Source: FACHB-T130 sp042747725 (GTDB lineage: Bacteria > Cyanobacteriota > Cyanobacteriia > Cyanobacteriales > FACHB-T130). Taken from it: DNA of 64,000 bases. The stretch lies in contig NZ_JBHZGO010000116.1 in the NCBI RefSeq assembly GCF_042747725.1, positions 1-64,000 on the forward strand, in the 5' to 3' direction. Below are positions 24,294-33,296 of the stretch, piece after piece. How positions within the stretch are numbered: position 1 is the first letter of the stretch; each line of letters opens with the position of its first letter. Both the position numbers and the translations under genes were made by a program. Under the pieces are notes generated by a model. That model ran no database searches. It was not told the DNA's origin and saw only the letters and a list, made by a program, of their open reading frames with translations.

Positions 24294-25229
24294 ATGGACA
24301 ATCTCAACTTTTTCACCGATTACCTAATTGCCAGCTTGCGCCTCTCAGTACCCTTAGCATTTGCTGCCCTTGGCGGACTTTTTTCCGAACGTTCAGGAGT
24401 GCTAAATATTGGACTAGAAGGAATGTTACTATCCGGGGCATTTGCTAGCGCCGCCGGAGCATTTTTTACCGGCAATGTTTGGCTGGGAATGCTGTTAGCA
24501 ATCATAGTTGGTGGCTTAGTAGGACTGCTTCATGCCTATCTATGCATTACCTGGCGCGTCGATCAATTAGTATCTGGACTTGCAATCAATCTTACAGCAG
24601 CGGGATTGACTTCTTTCTGGTCGCGTGTTTTATTTAATAGCGGTCAGGCGCAGCAACTACCAGGCATTCAAATCATCGGCATTCCCGGATTGCAAAATAT
24701 TCCGATTATTGGTAATTTCCTCTTCAATCAAGACCCATTAATTTACTTACTATTTCTGTTAATTCCCCTGAGTACATACGTGTTATTTCGCACAAGTTTA
24801 GGCTTGTCCTTACGCGCCGTTGGAGAATATCCCCGTGCTGCTGATACTGCCGGAGTTTCTGTCACCAAGGTGCGCTATGTTGCAGTCACTCTCAGCGGTT
24901 GTCTCGCCGGTTTAGGAGGAGCTTATCTAACATTAGTTCATGTAAGATTCTTTGTAGAAGATATGAGTGCGGGAAAAGGTTTTATCGCCCTTGCGGCATT
25001 AATTTTTGGCAGATGGCATCCCGTCAGCACTGCTTTAGCTTGCCTGTTGTTCGGTGCTACAGAAGCTTTGCAACTGCGAATTCAAGCCTTTAATCTGAAT
25101 ATTCCCTATCAATTTTTGGTAATGTTGCCTTATGTCATTGCCCTGTTGGCGCTAGTAGGATTAGCTGGCAAATCCACACCTCCCGGCGCCCTCGGTGTTC
25201 CTTACATTCCCGAAAGTCGCGAACAATGA
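24294..25229 (+). CDS. BMP-type (nucleoside) ABC transporter permease 2
   Basis: 311-residue permease (YufQ-like), with LSVPLAFAALGGLFSERSGVLNIGLEGMLL at the start and SLRAVGEYPRAADTAGVSVTKVR as the coupling loop. It is the partner of the permease at 21891. The 3' end overlaps the HAD phosphatase gene by 4 bp (ATGA), so the two are coupled. Both permease genes probably formed one operon before the tnpB element landed between them; whether this gene still receives enough transcript is uncertain. Confidence 0.86.
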   Translation: MDNLNFFTDYLIASLRLSVPLAFAALGGLFSERSGVLNIGLEGMLLSGAFASAAGAFFTGNVWLGMLLAIIVGGLVGLLHAYLCITWRVDQLVSGLAINLTAAGLTSFWSRVLFNSGQAQQLPGIQIIGIPGLQNIPIIGNFLFNQDPLIYLLFLLIPLSTYVLFRTSLGLSLRAVGEYPRAADTAGVSVTKVRYVAVTLSGCLAGLGGAYLTLVHVRFFVEDMSAGKGFIALAALIFGRWHPVSTALACLLFGATEALQLRIQAFNLNIPYQFLVMLPYVIALLALVGLAGKSTPPGALGVPYIPESREQ

Positions 25230-25885
25230 GTCGATATCAGTTAATTATTTTTGACTTTGATGGCACTTTAGCAATTACGCATCCAGCTATCATATCCTGC
25301 GTTATCAAAACCTTTCAGACCTTTAACATCGACCCGCCAGATGAAGAACAGATTCGCTCAGTAATTGGCATCACCCTTGCCGAGGCTTTCCCGATTTTTC
25401 ATCCAGCGATCGCGCCCAAAGAAATTCATACATGGATTCAAACTTACAGACACTTTTATCAAACAGAAGGTTTATTAAAAATCGATTTATTTTCGGGAGT
25501 GAAGCAAGTGATTCAAGCTGCATCCTCCGAGGGTTTGAACTTAGCAATTGTTAGCGTCAAACACACTAAGTTTTTAAAGCTTGCCTTAGAAAAGCTAAAA
25601 ATTAATACTGACTTCGATCTGGTTATAGGCGATGACGGACAAACGCCAACCAAACCGGATGCAAGCTTATTCCACTCAGTCATCCAGCCGATTTATCCAG
25701 ACATTCAAAATAAAGAAGTTTTAGTTTTTGGCGACAGTCATGTAGACTTAATGTTTGCTAAAAATGCTGGATTAGATGCTGGTTGGGCTGCTTATGGCTA
25801 TGGCGATCGCGCAAAATGTTTAGCACTCAACCCAACTTTTGTCGCGAACGATATTTCCGAACTGATTTCAATCATCAAACCCTAA
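25226..25885 (+). CDS. HAD-family phosphatase (phosphoglycolate phosphatase-like)
   Basis: 219 residues with HAD motif I FDFDGTLAITH at residues 9-19, a helical cap, motif II in AIVSVKHTK, the motif III Lys in TPTKPDASLF and motif IV VFGDSHVDLMFAKNAG. It hydrolyses a phosphate ester; substrate unknown. Translational coupling to a nucleoside-type permease suggests a nucleotide or sugar-phosphate substrate, but this is inference. It converges with upp, with only 10 bp between stop codons. Confidence 0.8.
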   Translation: MSRYQLIIFDFDGTLAITHPAIISCVIKTFQTFNIDPPDEEQIRSVIGITLAEAFPIFHPAIAPKEIHTWIQTYRHFYQTEGLLKIDLFSGVKQVIQAASSEGLNLAIVSVKHTKFLKLALEKLKINTDFDLVIGDDGQTPTKPDASLFHSVIQPIYPDIQNKEVLVFGDSHVDLMFAKNAGLDAGWAAYGYGDRAKCLALNPTFVANDISELISIIKP

Positions 25886-25895
25886 GCGCAAATCG

Positions 25896-26531
25896 CTACT
25901 TTGTCCCGTACAAGCGATCGCCTGCATCCCCAAGTCCTGGGACAATATAACCGTGTTCATCTAATTTTTCGTCAATTGCAGCCGTATAGATAGGCACATC
26001 CGGGTGTTCAAGGCGTAAGTGTGCAATCCCCTCTGGTGCTGCCAGCAAGCACAAAAACTTGATTGACATCGGGCTTACTTCCTTAATTCTGTCAATCGCA
26101 GCGACGGCTGAATTTCCGGTTGCCAACATTGGATCGACAACCAAAATATCTCGCTGCTCAATATCATTAGGAACCTTAAAATAATACTCAATCGCCACAT
26201 GAGTTGTAGGGTCGCGATATAAACCAATATGTCCCACTCTTGCGGAAGGAATCAGTTCCAAAATTCCATCTAAAATCCCCTGTCCTGCCCGCATAATTGA
26301 GACAATTACCATCTTCTTTTCAGCAGCAAGCATGGGTGCCAACATGGGGGCGATAGGCGTCTTAATTTCTTCATATTTCAGTGGCAAATCTCGCGTCACC
26401 TCGTAAGCTAACAACATCCCGATTTCTTTTAGAAGATTGCGGAATTTTCCCGTGCTGGTTTCCGTTTGCCGCATCAGGGTCAATTTATGTTGGATCAAGG
26501 GATGTTCGATTACAGTGACTTCAGCATTCAT
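25896..26531 (-). CDS. upp: Uracil phosphoribosyltransferase
   Basis: 211 residues from the ATG at 26531, with GGAGAGG 9 bp upstream. The PRPP-binding motif is VVDPMLATGNSAVAA near residue 130 and the uracil-binding C-terminus is YIVPGLGDAGDRLYGT. It converts uracil and PRPP to UMP. Here it lies next to URC4- and URC1-like genes in the same direction; in the URC uracil-degradation pathway of yeasts and some bacteria a UPRT (Urc6) supplies the first step, so it may serve breakdown as well as salvage. Confidence 0.93.
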   Translation of the reverse strand: MNAEVTVIEHPLIQHKLTLMRQTETSTGKFRNLLKEIGMLLAYEVTRDLPLKYEEIKTPIAPMLAPMLAAEKKMVIVSIMRAGQGILDGILELIPSARVGHIGLYRDPTTHVAIEYYFKVPNDIEQRDILVVDPMLATGNSAVAAIDRIKEVSPMSIKFLCLLAAPEGIAHLRLEHPDVPIYTAAIDEKLDEHGYIVPGLGDAGDRLYGTK

Positions 26532-26559
26532 TAATAAATTCCTCTCCAAAGATGCCCAT

Positions 26560-26645
26560 AGACAAAGCCTGCCTACGCAGGCTCAAAAAATGAGCAAAAA
26601 TTCCTTTTAGCCCGCGTAGGTGGGCTTATTTTGTATAGCCGCAAA
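26560..26645. repeat. Palindromic repeat, AAAGCCTGC family
   Basis: ACAAAGCCTGCCTACGCAGGCT forms a hairpin (motif AGCCTGC/GCAGGCT), followed by AGCCCGCGTAGGTGGGCT and TTTGTATAGC. It fills the gap between upp and the URC4-like gene and may attenuate or process that transcript. Confidence 0.7.
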
Positions 26646-26668
26646 TTCTATTCGCCAGATAATTTCTA

Positions 26669-27904
26669 TTAAAACACGGTTCCATCACTCTCAATTTTAA
26701 TTGGGGGAACGCCGCCTTCTCGTAATTGTGCGGCAATTTTTCTCCCCGCACTCCAAGTTCCTCCTTGTAAAACTTTTACCAGTGGTAATTCATCAGCAGT
26801 CATATTCAGCTTTTGCCGAATAGTTGTCGCAATTCTATCCAACAAACTAATCGTTAAAGCCCTCCACTCTACAATTACCTCAGAACCAACTGGGTAACGT
26901 TCCTGCAAAACTGCTGAATCTTTGACTTGTAACAGTCCAGTATCTAGACATAAACCGCCGTTACGATATTCTGGTAAACCTGTAAGTTCGTCTAGTCCAG
27001 TGATTTCCAAATCGAGTTCCTGAAGTGGTTCTAAAAGAGAGTAAGTTAACCACTGAGAGAGTTTGTGAAACGGCACATAATTGTCGCTTTTCTTATCTCC
27101 CAGTAAAGCTGAATGAATCCAGACATCGCCTAAGTTTACCCCAGCGATCGCTAGTCTCCCCGACCAAATTTCCCCCAATCCCTCCAAAACCGCATTCAAC
27201 ACCTTACTAGCAGGCAGTTCTCCATGATTGCTCTTATCCAGCAGGTAATTGACTAGATTGCCAAGACGCGGGTTTTCCGTGCCAAAAAACTTGGGATTTT
27301 GGCTGAGTACTTGTCCCAAACGCTGTAGCAGCTTAACACGCCCTTCCACCCCTACCAGCGGATTTTTTTCACTCACTTGGAAACCCTGCGCTAAAGCGGG
27401 TTCTCTTAACTTTAGGAGTCCATCAGCATCTACCTGTAATAGTGATTTCGGGTTACTAGAAAAAGCACCTTGAAAAAACATTCGGAAGCTAGCCACCGCT
27501 AAACCTTCCGAACGCCGAAACACTTGTCCCATTTCTAGTTCGCAATACTGCCAATCTGCACCCGCACCTGCATCCAATAAGACGCTAACGATCGCCAAAT
27601 CAAACTTAACTTTAGCTTTTTCTAATCGAGTGAGTCCCATTAAAGCTTGTTCGAGTTCCAAAAGACGAGGCACATTTCCGACTTCAAAATGTCGCCAGCG
27701 ACTGTGAAAAGGAATGTCGAGATCGGGATAATCATCGCGCATCACCCCGATAACATAATCAGCGCATTTGTCTAACTGCGTTAAATCAACTCCAAAGTAA
27801 CGAAGTTTGTCTTCACAGCCTAAAACAAAGATGCGATCGCATCTTTCCCGAATTGCCGCCAAACTCCTCAAATATGCGATCGCTTCCTGTTCAGAATTGC
27901 TCAT
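26669..27904 (-). CDS. URC4/urg3 family protein (DUF1688), uracil catabolism
   Basis: 411 residues from the ATG at 27904, covering the full DUF1688/Urc4 family. Conserved blocks visible are FHSRWRHFEVG near residue 70, FDLAIVSVLLDAGAGADW near 105, GNLVNYLL near 210, FHKLSQWLTYSLLEPL near 290 and the ending LPLVKVLQGGTWSAGRKIA. Urc4 is required for the URC route of uracil degradation in Lachancea kluyveri; its exact reaction is not firmly known to me. It lies 42 bp downstream of the URC1-like gene, so they are likely an operon with upp. Confidence 0.85.
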   Translation of the reverse strand: MSNSEQEAIAYLRSLAAIRERCDRIFVLGCEDKLRYFGVDLTQLDKCADYVIGVMRDDYPDLDIPFHSRWRHFEVGNVPRLLELEQALMGLTRLEKAKVKFDLAIVSVLLDAGAGADWQYCELEMGQVFRRSEGLAVASFRMFFQGAFSSNPKSLLQVDADGLLKLREPALAQGFQVSEKNPLVGVEGRVKLLQRLGQVLSQNPKFFGTENPRLGNLVNYLLDKSNHGELPASKVLNAVLEGLGEIWSGRLAIAGVNLGDVWIHSALLGDKKSDNYVPFHKLSQWLTYSLLEPLQELDLEITGLDELTGLPEYRNGGLCLDTGLLQVKDSAVLQERYPVGSEVIVEWRALTISLLDRIATTIRQKLNMTADELPLVKVLQGGTWSAGRKIAAQLREGGVPPIKIESDGTVF

Positions 27905-27946
27905 AAACAATTAAAACGCAAACATTAACTTTGCATACCGAGAGCG

Positions 27947-29221
27947 TTAAAAATCCTCATCCCCTAAACCCCGTCCCTTAATTTCTGCCAGAGTTGTCGC
28001 AGTGGGCACTTCTCCCGACGTATAGTAACCGGCGGCTTGCTTGGCAGCAATTTCCACCCACGCATCTTCTGGAATCCAATCATCAGGAATCGGAATACGT
28101 TCGATTACCTCAATGCCAGAATTTGTAATTGCGTTATATTTCATATCGCTCATCGACACCAAGCGGTCAATTCGGGTAATTCCCAGCCAATGCAACACAT
28201 CCGGCATCAGTTCTTGAAACCGCATATCTTGAAGTCCCGCCACACATTCAGTACGGGCAAAGTAGGCATCCGCGCGATCGCCTCCTTCCTGACGTTTGCG
28301 GGCATTATAAACTAAAAATTTAGTAACTTCGCCCAAGGCACGACCTTCTTTGCGGAAATAGACAATCACCCCCGCGCCGCCTGCTTGTGCCGTCTGGATG
28401 CAGACTTCAATGCCATGCACCAAATAAGGGCGACAAGTGCAGATATCGGAACCAAACACATCTGAACCGTTGCATTCATCATGTACCCGCACGGCAAGCA
28501 GTCGGTTGGGATCTGTAATTGCTGCGACATCGCCAATCAGATAAATCGTCGTGCCGCCAATCGGTGGTAAGAATACGTGTAAATCTGGGCGCGTCACCAA
28601 TTCTGGGAACATCCCACCCGTTTGCTGGAAGAGAATGCGACGCAAATCGCTTTCTTCAATGTTGAGTCGCTTGGCAATACCGGGCAAATACCAAACTGGA
28701 TCGATTGCTACCTTTGTTACAACTAAATTGCCGTTACTTTTGATAATTTGACCGTCAACTTGCAAGCGCCCTTTTGCCACAGAATCTTGCAATTCCGGCA
28801 TATTAATGTGAGCTTTGGTGACAGCAATAGTGGGGCGAATATCGTATCCCTCTTCATAAAATGAAGTGTAAACTTCGCCCACGATTGCTCCAAATGGATC
28901 GAGTGAGACAATTTTGTTCGCATCTGCCCAACTGGGGTATGACCCAATGCGAACAACCGGAGAGGTATTAGTTAAATCGGCGCGGTGATTTGCCTGAAGT
29001 GCGCCAGATGCGATCGCTAGTGCCCGATAAACGGCATAAGATCCCGAATGCGTGCCAATTGCATTCCGTTGATTTGGGTTAGCTAATGTCCCAATAATTG
29101 GCCCTCGTTTAATCGGATCGCTTTCTCCCCAATGGATAGAAACCGATTTTTTACCCGATTTACCCGGATGGGATGTTAAAACAATATGCTTATGGGAAGA
29201 TACTTTTTTTGGGTTTTCCAT
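27947..29221 (-). CDS. GTP cyclohydrolase II-like protein URC1, uracil catabolism
   Basis: 424 residues from the ATG at 29221. The C-terminal half is GTP-cyclohydrolase-II-like: the zinc-site equivalent ECNGSDVFGSDICTCRPY and the catalytic-loop equivalent YFRKEGRALGE. A long N-terminal domain (GPIIGTLANPNQRNAIGTHSGSYAVYRALA) marks the Urc1 branch rather than riboflavin RibA. Urc1 is proposed to open the pyrimidine ring of a ribosylated uracil, leading towards urea and 3-hydroxypropionate. First gene of the URC1-URC4-upp run. Confidence 0.85.
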   Translation of the reverse strand: MENPKKVSSHKHIVLTSHPGKSGKKSVSIHWGESDPIKRGPIIGTLANPNQRNAIGTHSGSYAVYRALAIASGALQANHRADLTNTSPVVRIGSYPSWADANKIVSLDPFGAIVGEVYTSFYEEGYDIRPTIAVTKAHINMPELQDSVAKGRLQVDGQIIKSNGNLVVTKVAIDPVWYLPGIAKRLNIEESDLRRILFQQTGGMFPELVTRPDLHVFLPPIGGTTIYLIGDVAAITDPNRLLAVRVHDECNGSDVFGSDICTCRPYLVHGIEVCIQTAQAGGAGVIVYFRKEGRALGEVTKFLVYNARKRQEGGDRADAYFARTECVAGLQDMRFQELMPDVLHWLGITRIDRLVSMSDMKYNAITNSGIEVIERIPIPDDWIPEDAWVEIAAKQAAGYYTSGEVPTATTLAEIKGRGLGDEDF

Positions 29222-29584
29222 AAATAGCTCACAAGATGCACTCAAGATGTCGTCCAGGGCAATCTAAGCAGGGGAGTGGAAATAAGCTCTGATCATAGCA
29301 AGGTGATTTTGGCTCTTAGAGTATCCTGCACAGCCAAATCTGTTTGTGGTTGCTACCCTTTCATTTAGTATTATTTGCTACAAATTTGCCCAATTTACTG
29401 ATTTTTAAATTAACTTAATAGAAATCTAATCCTATCGCTATACTCCCATGAATTCATCCATGCAAACGTTTGTGCTTAACCTTTTCTCCCCTAAGTTTTG
29501 TATGGGATTTTCAGTGCTAGTTAGGCTTTATGAGTAAACTTTACCCACGCGATCGCGGCAGATTATCCCCGCACTACAATAACT
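29222..29584. other. Non-coding promoter region of the URC genes
   Basis: About 360 bp upstream of the URC1-like gene without a convincing open frame. It is A/T-rich around 29380-29460 and ends at the left target duplication of MITE copy 2. No recognised riboswitch is seen. Confidence 0.4.
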
Positions 29585-29676
29585 CAGGACTTAGGCAAAT
29601 ATCACCACATCTGGGGGGCAACCACAGGGGATTGCCCCTACAAAACGCTATATATATAAGCTTTGCGTAAGTCCTG
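29585..29676. mobile_element. MITE copy 2 (92 bp)
   Basis: Begins CAGGACTTAGGCAAAT and ends CTTTGCGTAAGTCCTG; opposite orientation to copy 1. It is flanked by AACT at 29581-29584 and 29677-29680, a perfect 4-bp target-site duplication. Non-coding. Confidence 0.85.
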
Positions 29677-29679
29677 AAC

Positions 29680-29932
29680 TTCAACATTTCCGGCTGGACG
29701 GAGTTAATTAATGCTCGTGCTAAATCCGACCCTAATAAAGGTAGCGACGCCAAAATATTTACTTGGGCTTTGAGCTTTGTTTTGCCCGATGTCGGTGGAC
29801 TCGGTAATCTGCTAAAATTTGCGATCGCTCAACCGTCCAAATCAATTGAAAATGATGTTTCTGGGCGCGAAAATCCAGATCCCTCTTTACATTTAGAAGC
29901 GTTTTACAGCTATCAAATTACTGATAATATTG
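29680..29932 (+). pseudogene. Remnant of an OprB-type carbohydrate porin gene
   Basis: The plus frame from 29680 reads FNISGWTELINARAKSD, DAKIFTWALSFVLPDVG, then PSLHLEAFYSYQITDNIA. This matches the C-terminal barrel of cyanobacterial OprB porins (W.....DA.I.TWA....FPD.G...SLH.EAFY.YQ.TDNI.ITPG). Similarity ends at TDNIA; the rest of the barrel and the N-terminal SLH and barrel portion are missing. MITE copy 2 abuts its left edge. It lies beside a sugar ABC transporter, so a working porin-transporter pair may once have existed here. Confidence 0.7.
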
Positions 29933-29976
29933 CCGCAAAAATTTTTTCTGATTGCACAATGAACTTTTATTGTTTC

Positions 29977-31074
29977 CTAACGCCCAATCGCCAGTGGTTG
30001 CCGTCTAAAAACAGCATCCCCCGTCTGCACATCAAACCAGTGGATATTCTGAAGTGGCAATGCCAGCGTTACATCTTCGCCACTCCAGTTTTGAGCGGTC
30101 GGTAACAAGGTACGAATTGTCGTGGGTTCTGCCTGCGCCTCAACCCGCACGCTAACTAAGTTGTGCATCCCCAAGTTTTCTACCAAATACACCCGACCCC
30201 GAACGGTGTTTCTATCTTCTGGTTGTGCAATGCGAACATTTTCCGGACGAATCCCCAACACAATCTGAGGCGGCACTGTAGGAACTTCCGGCAGCGGTAT
30301 TCTAAAATTACCCAGCATCGCGGAATTTTCTTGGCAAGGCAGCGTTAACAAATTCATCTGGGGACTGCCCACAAACCCAGCCACAAATAGATTTGCCGGA
30401 TTATTATAAATACGTTCGGGAGGGTCAAGTTGCTGCACGTCGCCCTTATTAAGAACAGCCACTTTGCTAGAAAGAGTCATCGCTTCTGTCTGGTCGTGGG
30501 TGACGTAAACAACTGGAACGTGTTGAGCTTCAAATAGTTGCTTAATTTCGGCCCTGACGTTTTCCCGCAACAGCGCATCCAGGTTACTCAGGGGTTCATC
30601 TAATAAAAAGACATGAGGGCGGCGTACCAAAGCCCGTGCTAGGGCGACCCGCTGCCGTTGTCCGCCAGACATTTGACCCGGTTTGCGGCTCATTAATTCG
30701 TCTAATCCCAATACTCTTGAGGCTTCTGCCACCCGTTGTTTAATTTCTTCAGAGGGTGTTTTTTGCAGTTTGAGAGCAGAACCGATATTTTCGTACACCG
30801 TCATGTGAGGATAAAGGGCATAGCTTTGAAATACCATTGCAATGTTGCGATCGCCCGGTCGCAAGTTCGTGACATCTTTATCCCCGATCGAGACCCGACC
30901 GCGAGTGGGTTCTTCCAGACCCGCAATCAACCGCAAAATGGTAGATTTACCGCATCCAGAAGGTCCAAGTAAAGTGAGAAACTCACCATCTTCTACGCTC
31001 AAGCTAACGTCTTTGACCGGAATAACTTTAGGATTATATGTCTTATTTAAGTTTTGGAGTTCGAGTCTAGCCAT
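29977..31074 (-). CDS. Sugar ABC transporter ATP-binding protein (MalK/UgpC type)
   Basis: 365 residues: Walker A GPSGCGKST near residue 38, Q-loop VFQSYALYPHMTVYENI, signature MSGGQRQRVALARALVRRP near 135, Walker B VFLLDEPLSNLDA, H-loop YVTHDQTEA, and a C-terminal OB-type (TOBE) regulatory domain with VLGIRPENVRI. It is the energising subunit of a CUT1 carbohydrate importer; the permeases follow upstream at 31221 and 32109 and the binding protein at 33297. Its end converges on the porin remnant. Confidence 0.88.
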   Translation of the reverse strand: MARLELQNLNKTYNPKVIPVKDVSLSVEDGEFLTLLGPSGCGKSTILRLIAGLEEPTRGRVSIGDKDVTNLRPGDRNIAMVFQSYALYPHMTVYENIGSALKLQKTPSEEIKQRVAEASRVLGLDELMSRKPGQMSGGQRQRVALARALVRRPHVFLLDEPLSNLDALLRENVRAEIKQLFEAQHVPVVYVTHDQTEAMTLSSKVAVLNKGDVQQLDPPERIYNNPANLFVAGFVGSPQMNLLTLPCQENSAMLGNFRIPLPEVPTVPPQIVLGIRPENVRIAQPEDRNTVRGRVYLVENLGMHNLVSVRVEAQAEPTTIRTLLPTAQNWSGEDVTLALPLQNIHWFDVQTGDAVFRRQPLAIGR

Positions 31075-31220
31075 AATTTTAAACAGGTTGAAGGTTGAAG
31101 GTTGAAGAAAGTTGAAGTTTGAAAGTTTTTACACCTCGTTTTCTGGCTCAGTCTGGTAAAAGTTATGGTTTTTAAGTTTTGAGCGATCCATTCAAAACCC
31201 AAAACTCAAAATTCCTAACT

Positions 31221-32105
31221 CTATCCTTTAACAGCACCCGCCGTTAAACCTTGGACAATCTTACGCTGGAAGAACAACACCAGTAAAACCAGGGGCAAAG
31301 TCCCCAAAACGGTAGCCGCAGCAATTGGCCCGTATGGAATTTCAAATAGCGACGCACCGCCTAATTGAGCAGCCCCAACCGGAATCGTCTTCATATCTTC
31401 ACGAGTAATAAAGGTAAGGGCAAAGATAAACTCGTTCCAGGCAAAAATAAAGGTGAGAATCCCAGTCGTTACCAAAGCTGGAACCGTCATCGGCAGTAAG
31501 ATTTGCGTCAGCATTTGGAAAGTATTGTAGCCATCGACTTTAGCAGCATCTTCCAAATCTTTTGGCAATTGCTCGAAAAAGCTTCGCAGCACTAAAATGG
31601 TCAGCGGTAAATTGATGGCGGTATAGGGAATTATCAGCGCCAAATAGTTGTTACCCAAGTGCAATACCTGGACAATTTCTAACAGTCCCAAAAACAATAA
31701 AATTCCAGGGAATAAAGTAACGATCAGGACACCGCCGAGGATAATTTTGCCGCCCCAAAGATGCAATCGTGCGAGAGCGTAAGCAGCGGGTGCCCCAATT
31801 GCTAAAGCCAGAGCGGTGGAAGTAATCGAGACGAAGGCACTATTTAAAATGTAGCGCCCAAACGGACGACGAGCGAATAACTCAATGTAGTGACTGAACG
31901 TGTATCGAGTGGGAAAATAGACCGTGGGAACGGCGGCAATATCTTCATTGACCTTGAATGAAGTCAGCAGTTGCCATAAAACTGGCGCTAGGGAGAAGAT
32001 CAAGACTAAGGCAACTGCTACCGGCATTAAGATTTTTTTCCAGGGAATTTTTTTTTCCCTGGTTGGGGTTGGAGTGGTTGGGCGTTCTTGTGGAATTATA
32101 GTCAT
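31221..32105 (-). CDS. Sugar ABC transporter permease (MalG-type)
   Basis: 294-residue permease with about six membrane helices. The cytoplasmic EAA loop reads FEQLPKDLEDAAKVDGYNTFQMLTQILLPM near residues 185-215, and the end is FFQRKIVQGLTAGAVKG, as in MalG/UgpE proteins. It pairs with the MalF-type gene whose stop lies 3 bp upstream of its start. Substrate unknown: disaccharides, glucosylglycerol or trehalose are possible in cyanobacteria. Confidence 0.88.
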   Translation of the reverse strand: MTIIPQERPTTPTPTREKKIPWKKILMPVAVALVLIFSLAPVLWQLLTSFKVNEDIAAVPTVYFPTRYTFSHYIELFARRPFGRYILNSAFVSITSTALALAIGAPAAYALARLHLWGGKIILGGVLIVTLFPGILLFLGLLEIVQVLHLGNNYLALIIPYTAINLPLTILVLRSFFEQLPKDLEDAAKVDGYNTFQMLTQILLPMTVPALVTTGILTFIFAWNEFIFALTFITREDMKTIPVGAAQLGGASLFEIPYGPIAAATVLGTLPLVLLVLFFQRKIVQGLTAGAVKG

Positions 32106-32108
32106 AAC

Positions 32109-33020
32109 TTAAGCGGCTCCTGAAGTTTTGGCACGAGACCGACTGAGCAACAAACTAGCGATCGCTACCGCTACAATCAGCAACATAAATGTCACTACCA
32201 CCAGCGCCGCACCATAACCAAAGTCTAAGTAGCGCATCACGGTGGAGTAGATGTACAGCGAGACTACTTCCGTCGCACCTCCAGGCCCGCCACCCGTCAT
32301 CACCGTAATCAAGTCGAAAATTCCGAAAGATTGGGCAAACCGAAACAGCAGTGCAATCAAGATTTGCGGCATCAGTAGCGGCAGCGTAATCCTAGTGAAG
32401 TTTTGCCAAGGGGTTGCTCCATCAATCGAATGGGCTTCGTAGAGGTCTGGCGAAATCGACTGCAACCCAGCCAACAGCAGAATACTGATAAACGGCGTTG
32501 TTTTCCAAACATCGGCAAAAATCACCGCCATCAATGCCAGCGTCGGCTCTCCCAGCCAGTTAATCCCACCTTCAATTAGACCGACTCGCCTAAGGATATC
32601 GTTGACAACTCCAAACTGGTCGTTAAAAATCCAAACCCAGGCAAGACCAATCAGAGCAGTCGGCAACGCCCACGGTAAGATAGCCGTAGTTCGCACCAAG
32701 CTTCTTCCCCGAAATTTCTGATTCAGAACCAGAGCGATTCCCAGCCCTAGCAATAGCTCGATAATTACGGCTGAGGTAGTGAATACTGTCGTCGTCCAGA
32801 AACTCTGCCAGAAACGACCATCCCCCGCCATCCGCCCGTAATTATCCAGACCCGTGAAGACAGGTTGCAGCTTTGTTCCCAGGTTCTTAGTAAACAAACT
32901 CAACCAGAATGCCCGGACAATCGGGTAGCCATAGACAAATAAAAGCACAAGCAAGGCGGGCAGTATTAAGATCCAGCCCGTGCGTTGTTCCCGACCTCGG
33001 ATTGTATGCAGGTTCATCAT
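32109..33020 (-). CDS. Sugar ABC transporter permease (MalF-type)
   Basis: 304 residues from the ATG at 33020 (MMNLHTIRGREQRTGWILILPALLV), preferred over a start at 33113 that adds an unrelated hydrophobic lead. The EAA loop is DLYEAHSIDGATPWQNFTRITLPLLMP. Six helices are evident, with the usual long periplasmic loop before ILPWALPTALIGLAWVWIFND. It is coupled to the MalG-type gene by a 3-bp gap. Order SBP-MalF-MalG-ATPase is typical of CUT1 systems. Confidence 0.86.
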   Translation of the reverse strand: MMNLHTIRGREQRTGWILILPALLVLLFVYGYPIVRAFWLSLFTKNLGTKLQPVFTGLDNYGRMAGDGRFWQSFWTTTVFTTSAVIIELLLGLGIALVLNQKFRGRSLVRTTAILPWALPTALIGLAWVWIFNDQFGVVNDILRRVGLIEGGINWLGEPTLALMAVIFADVWKTTPFISILLLAGLQSISPDLYEAHSIDGATPWQNFTRITLPLLMPQILIALLFRFAQSFGIFDLITVMTGGGPGGATEVVSLYIYSTVMRYLDFGYGAALVVVTFMLLIVAVAIASLLLSRSRAKTSGAA

Positions 33021-33168
33021 GAAGTCAAAAGTAAAAATTAAAAATGCTAACTCCTGAAAGACTATCCAAATCTCGGATGTGTAGGCTCCCTTTGAGGCAA
33101 CGAAACCCAGCACTGGTGCAGTTTGTTGGGTTTCGTTTACACTCTACCCAACCTACGATTTTTCAGTG

Positions 33169-33260
33169 CAGGACTTACGCAAAGCTTATACATATAGCGT
33201 TCTTGTCGGTTCAATCCCCCTGTGGTTGCCCTTACTATGTGGTGATGTTGCGTAAGTCCT
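33169..33260. mobile_element. MITE copy 3 (about 91 bp)
   Basis: Begins CAGGACTTACGCAAAG and ends TTGCGTAAGTCCT; same orientation as copy 1 and nearly identical inside (TTATACATATAGCGTTCTTG). No target duplication is visible (AGTG left, ATTT right), so one flank has probably changed. It sits between the binding-protein and permease genes of one operon. Confidence 0.78.
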
Positions 33261-33296
33261 ATTTAATTTACTTTTGCCTTTTACAGGGTTGCCTTG

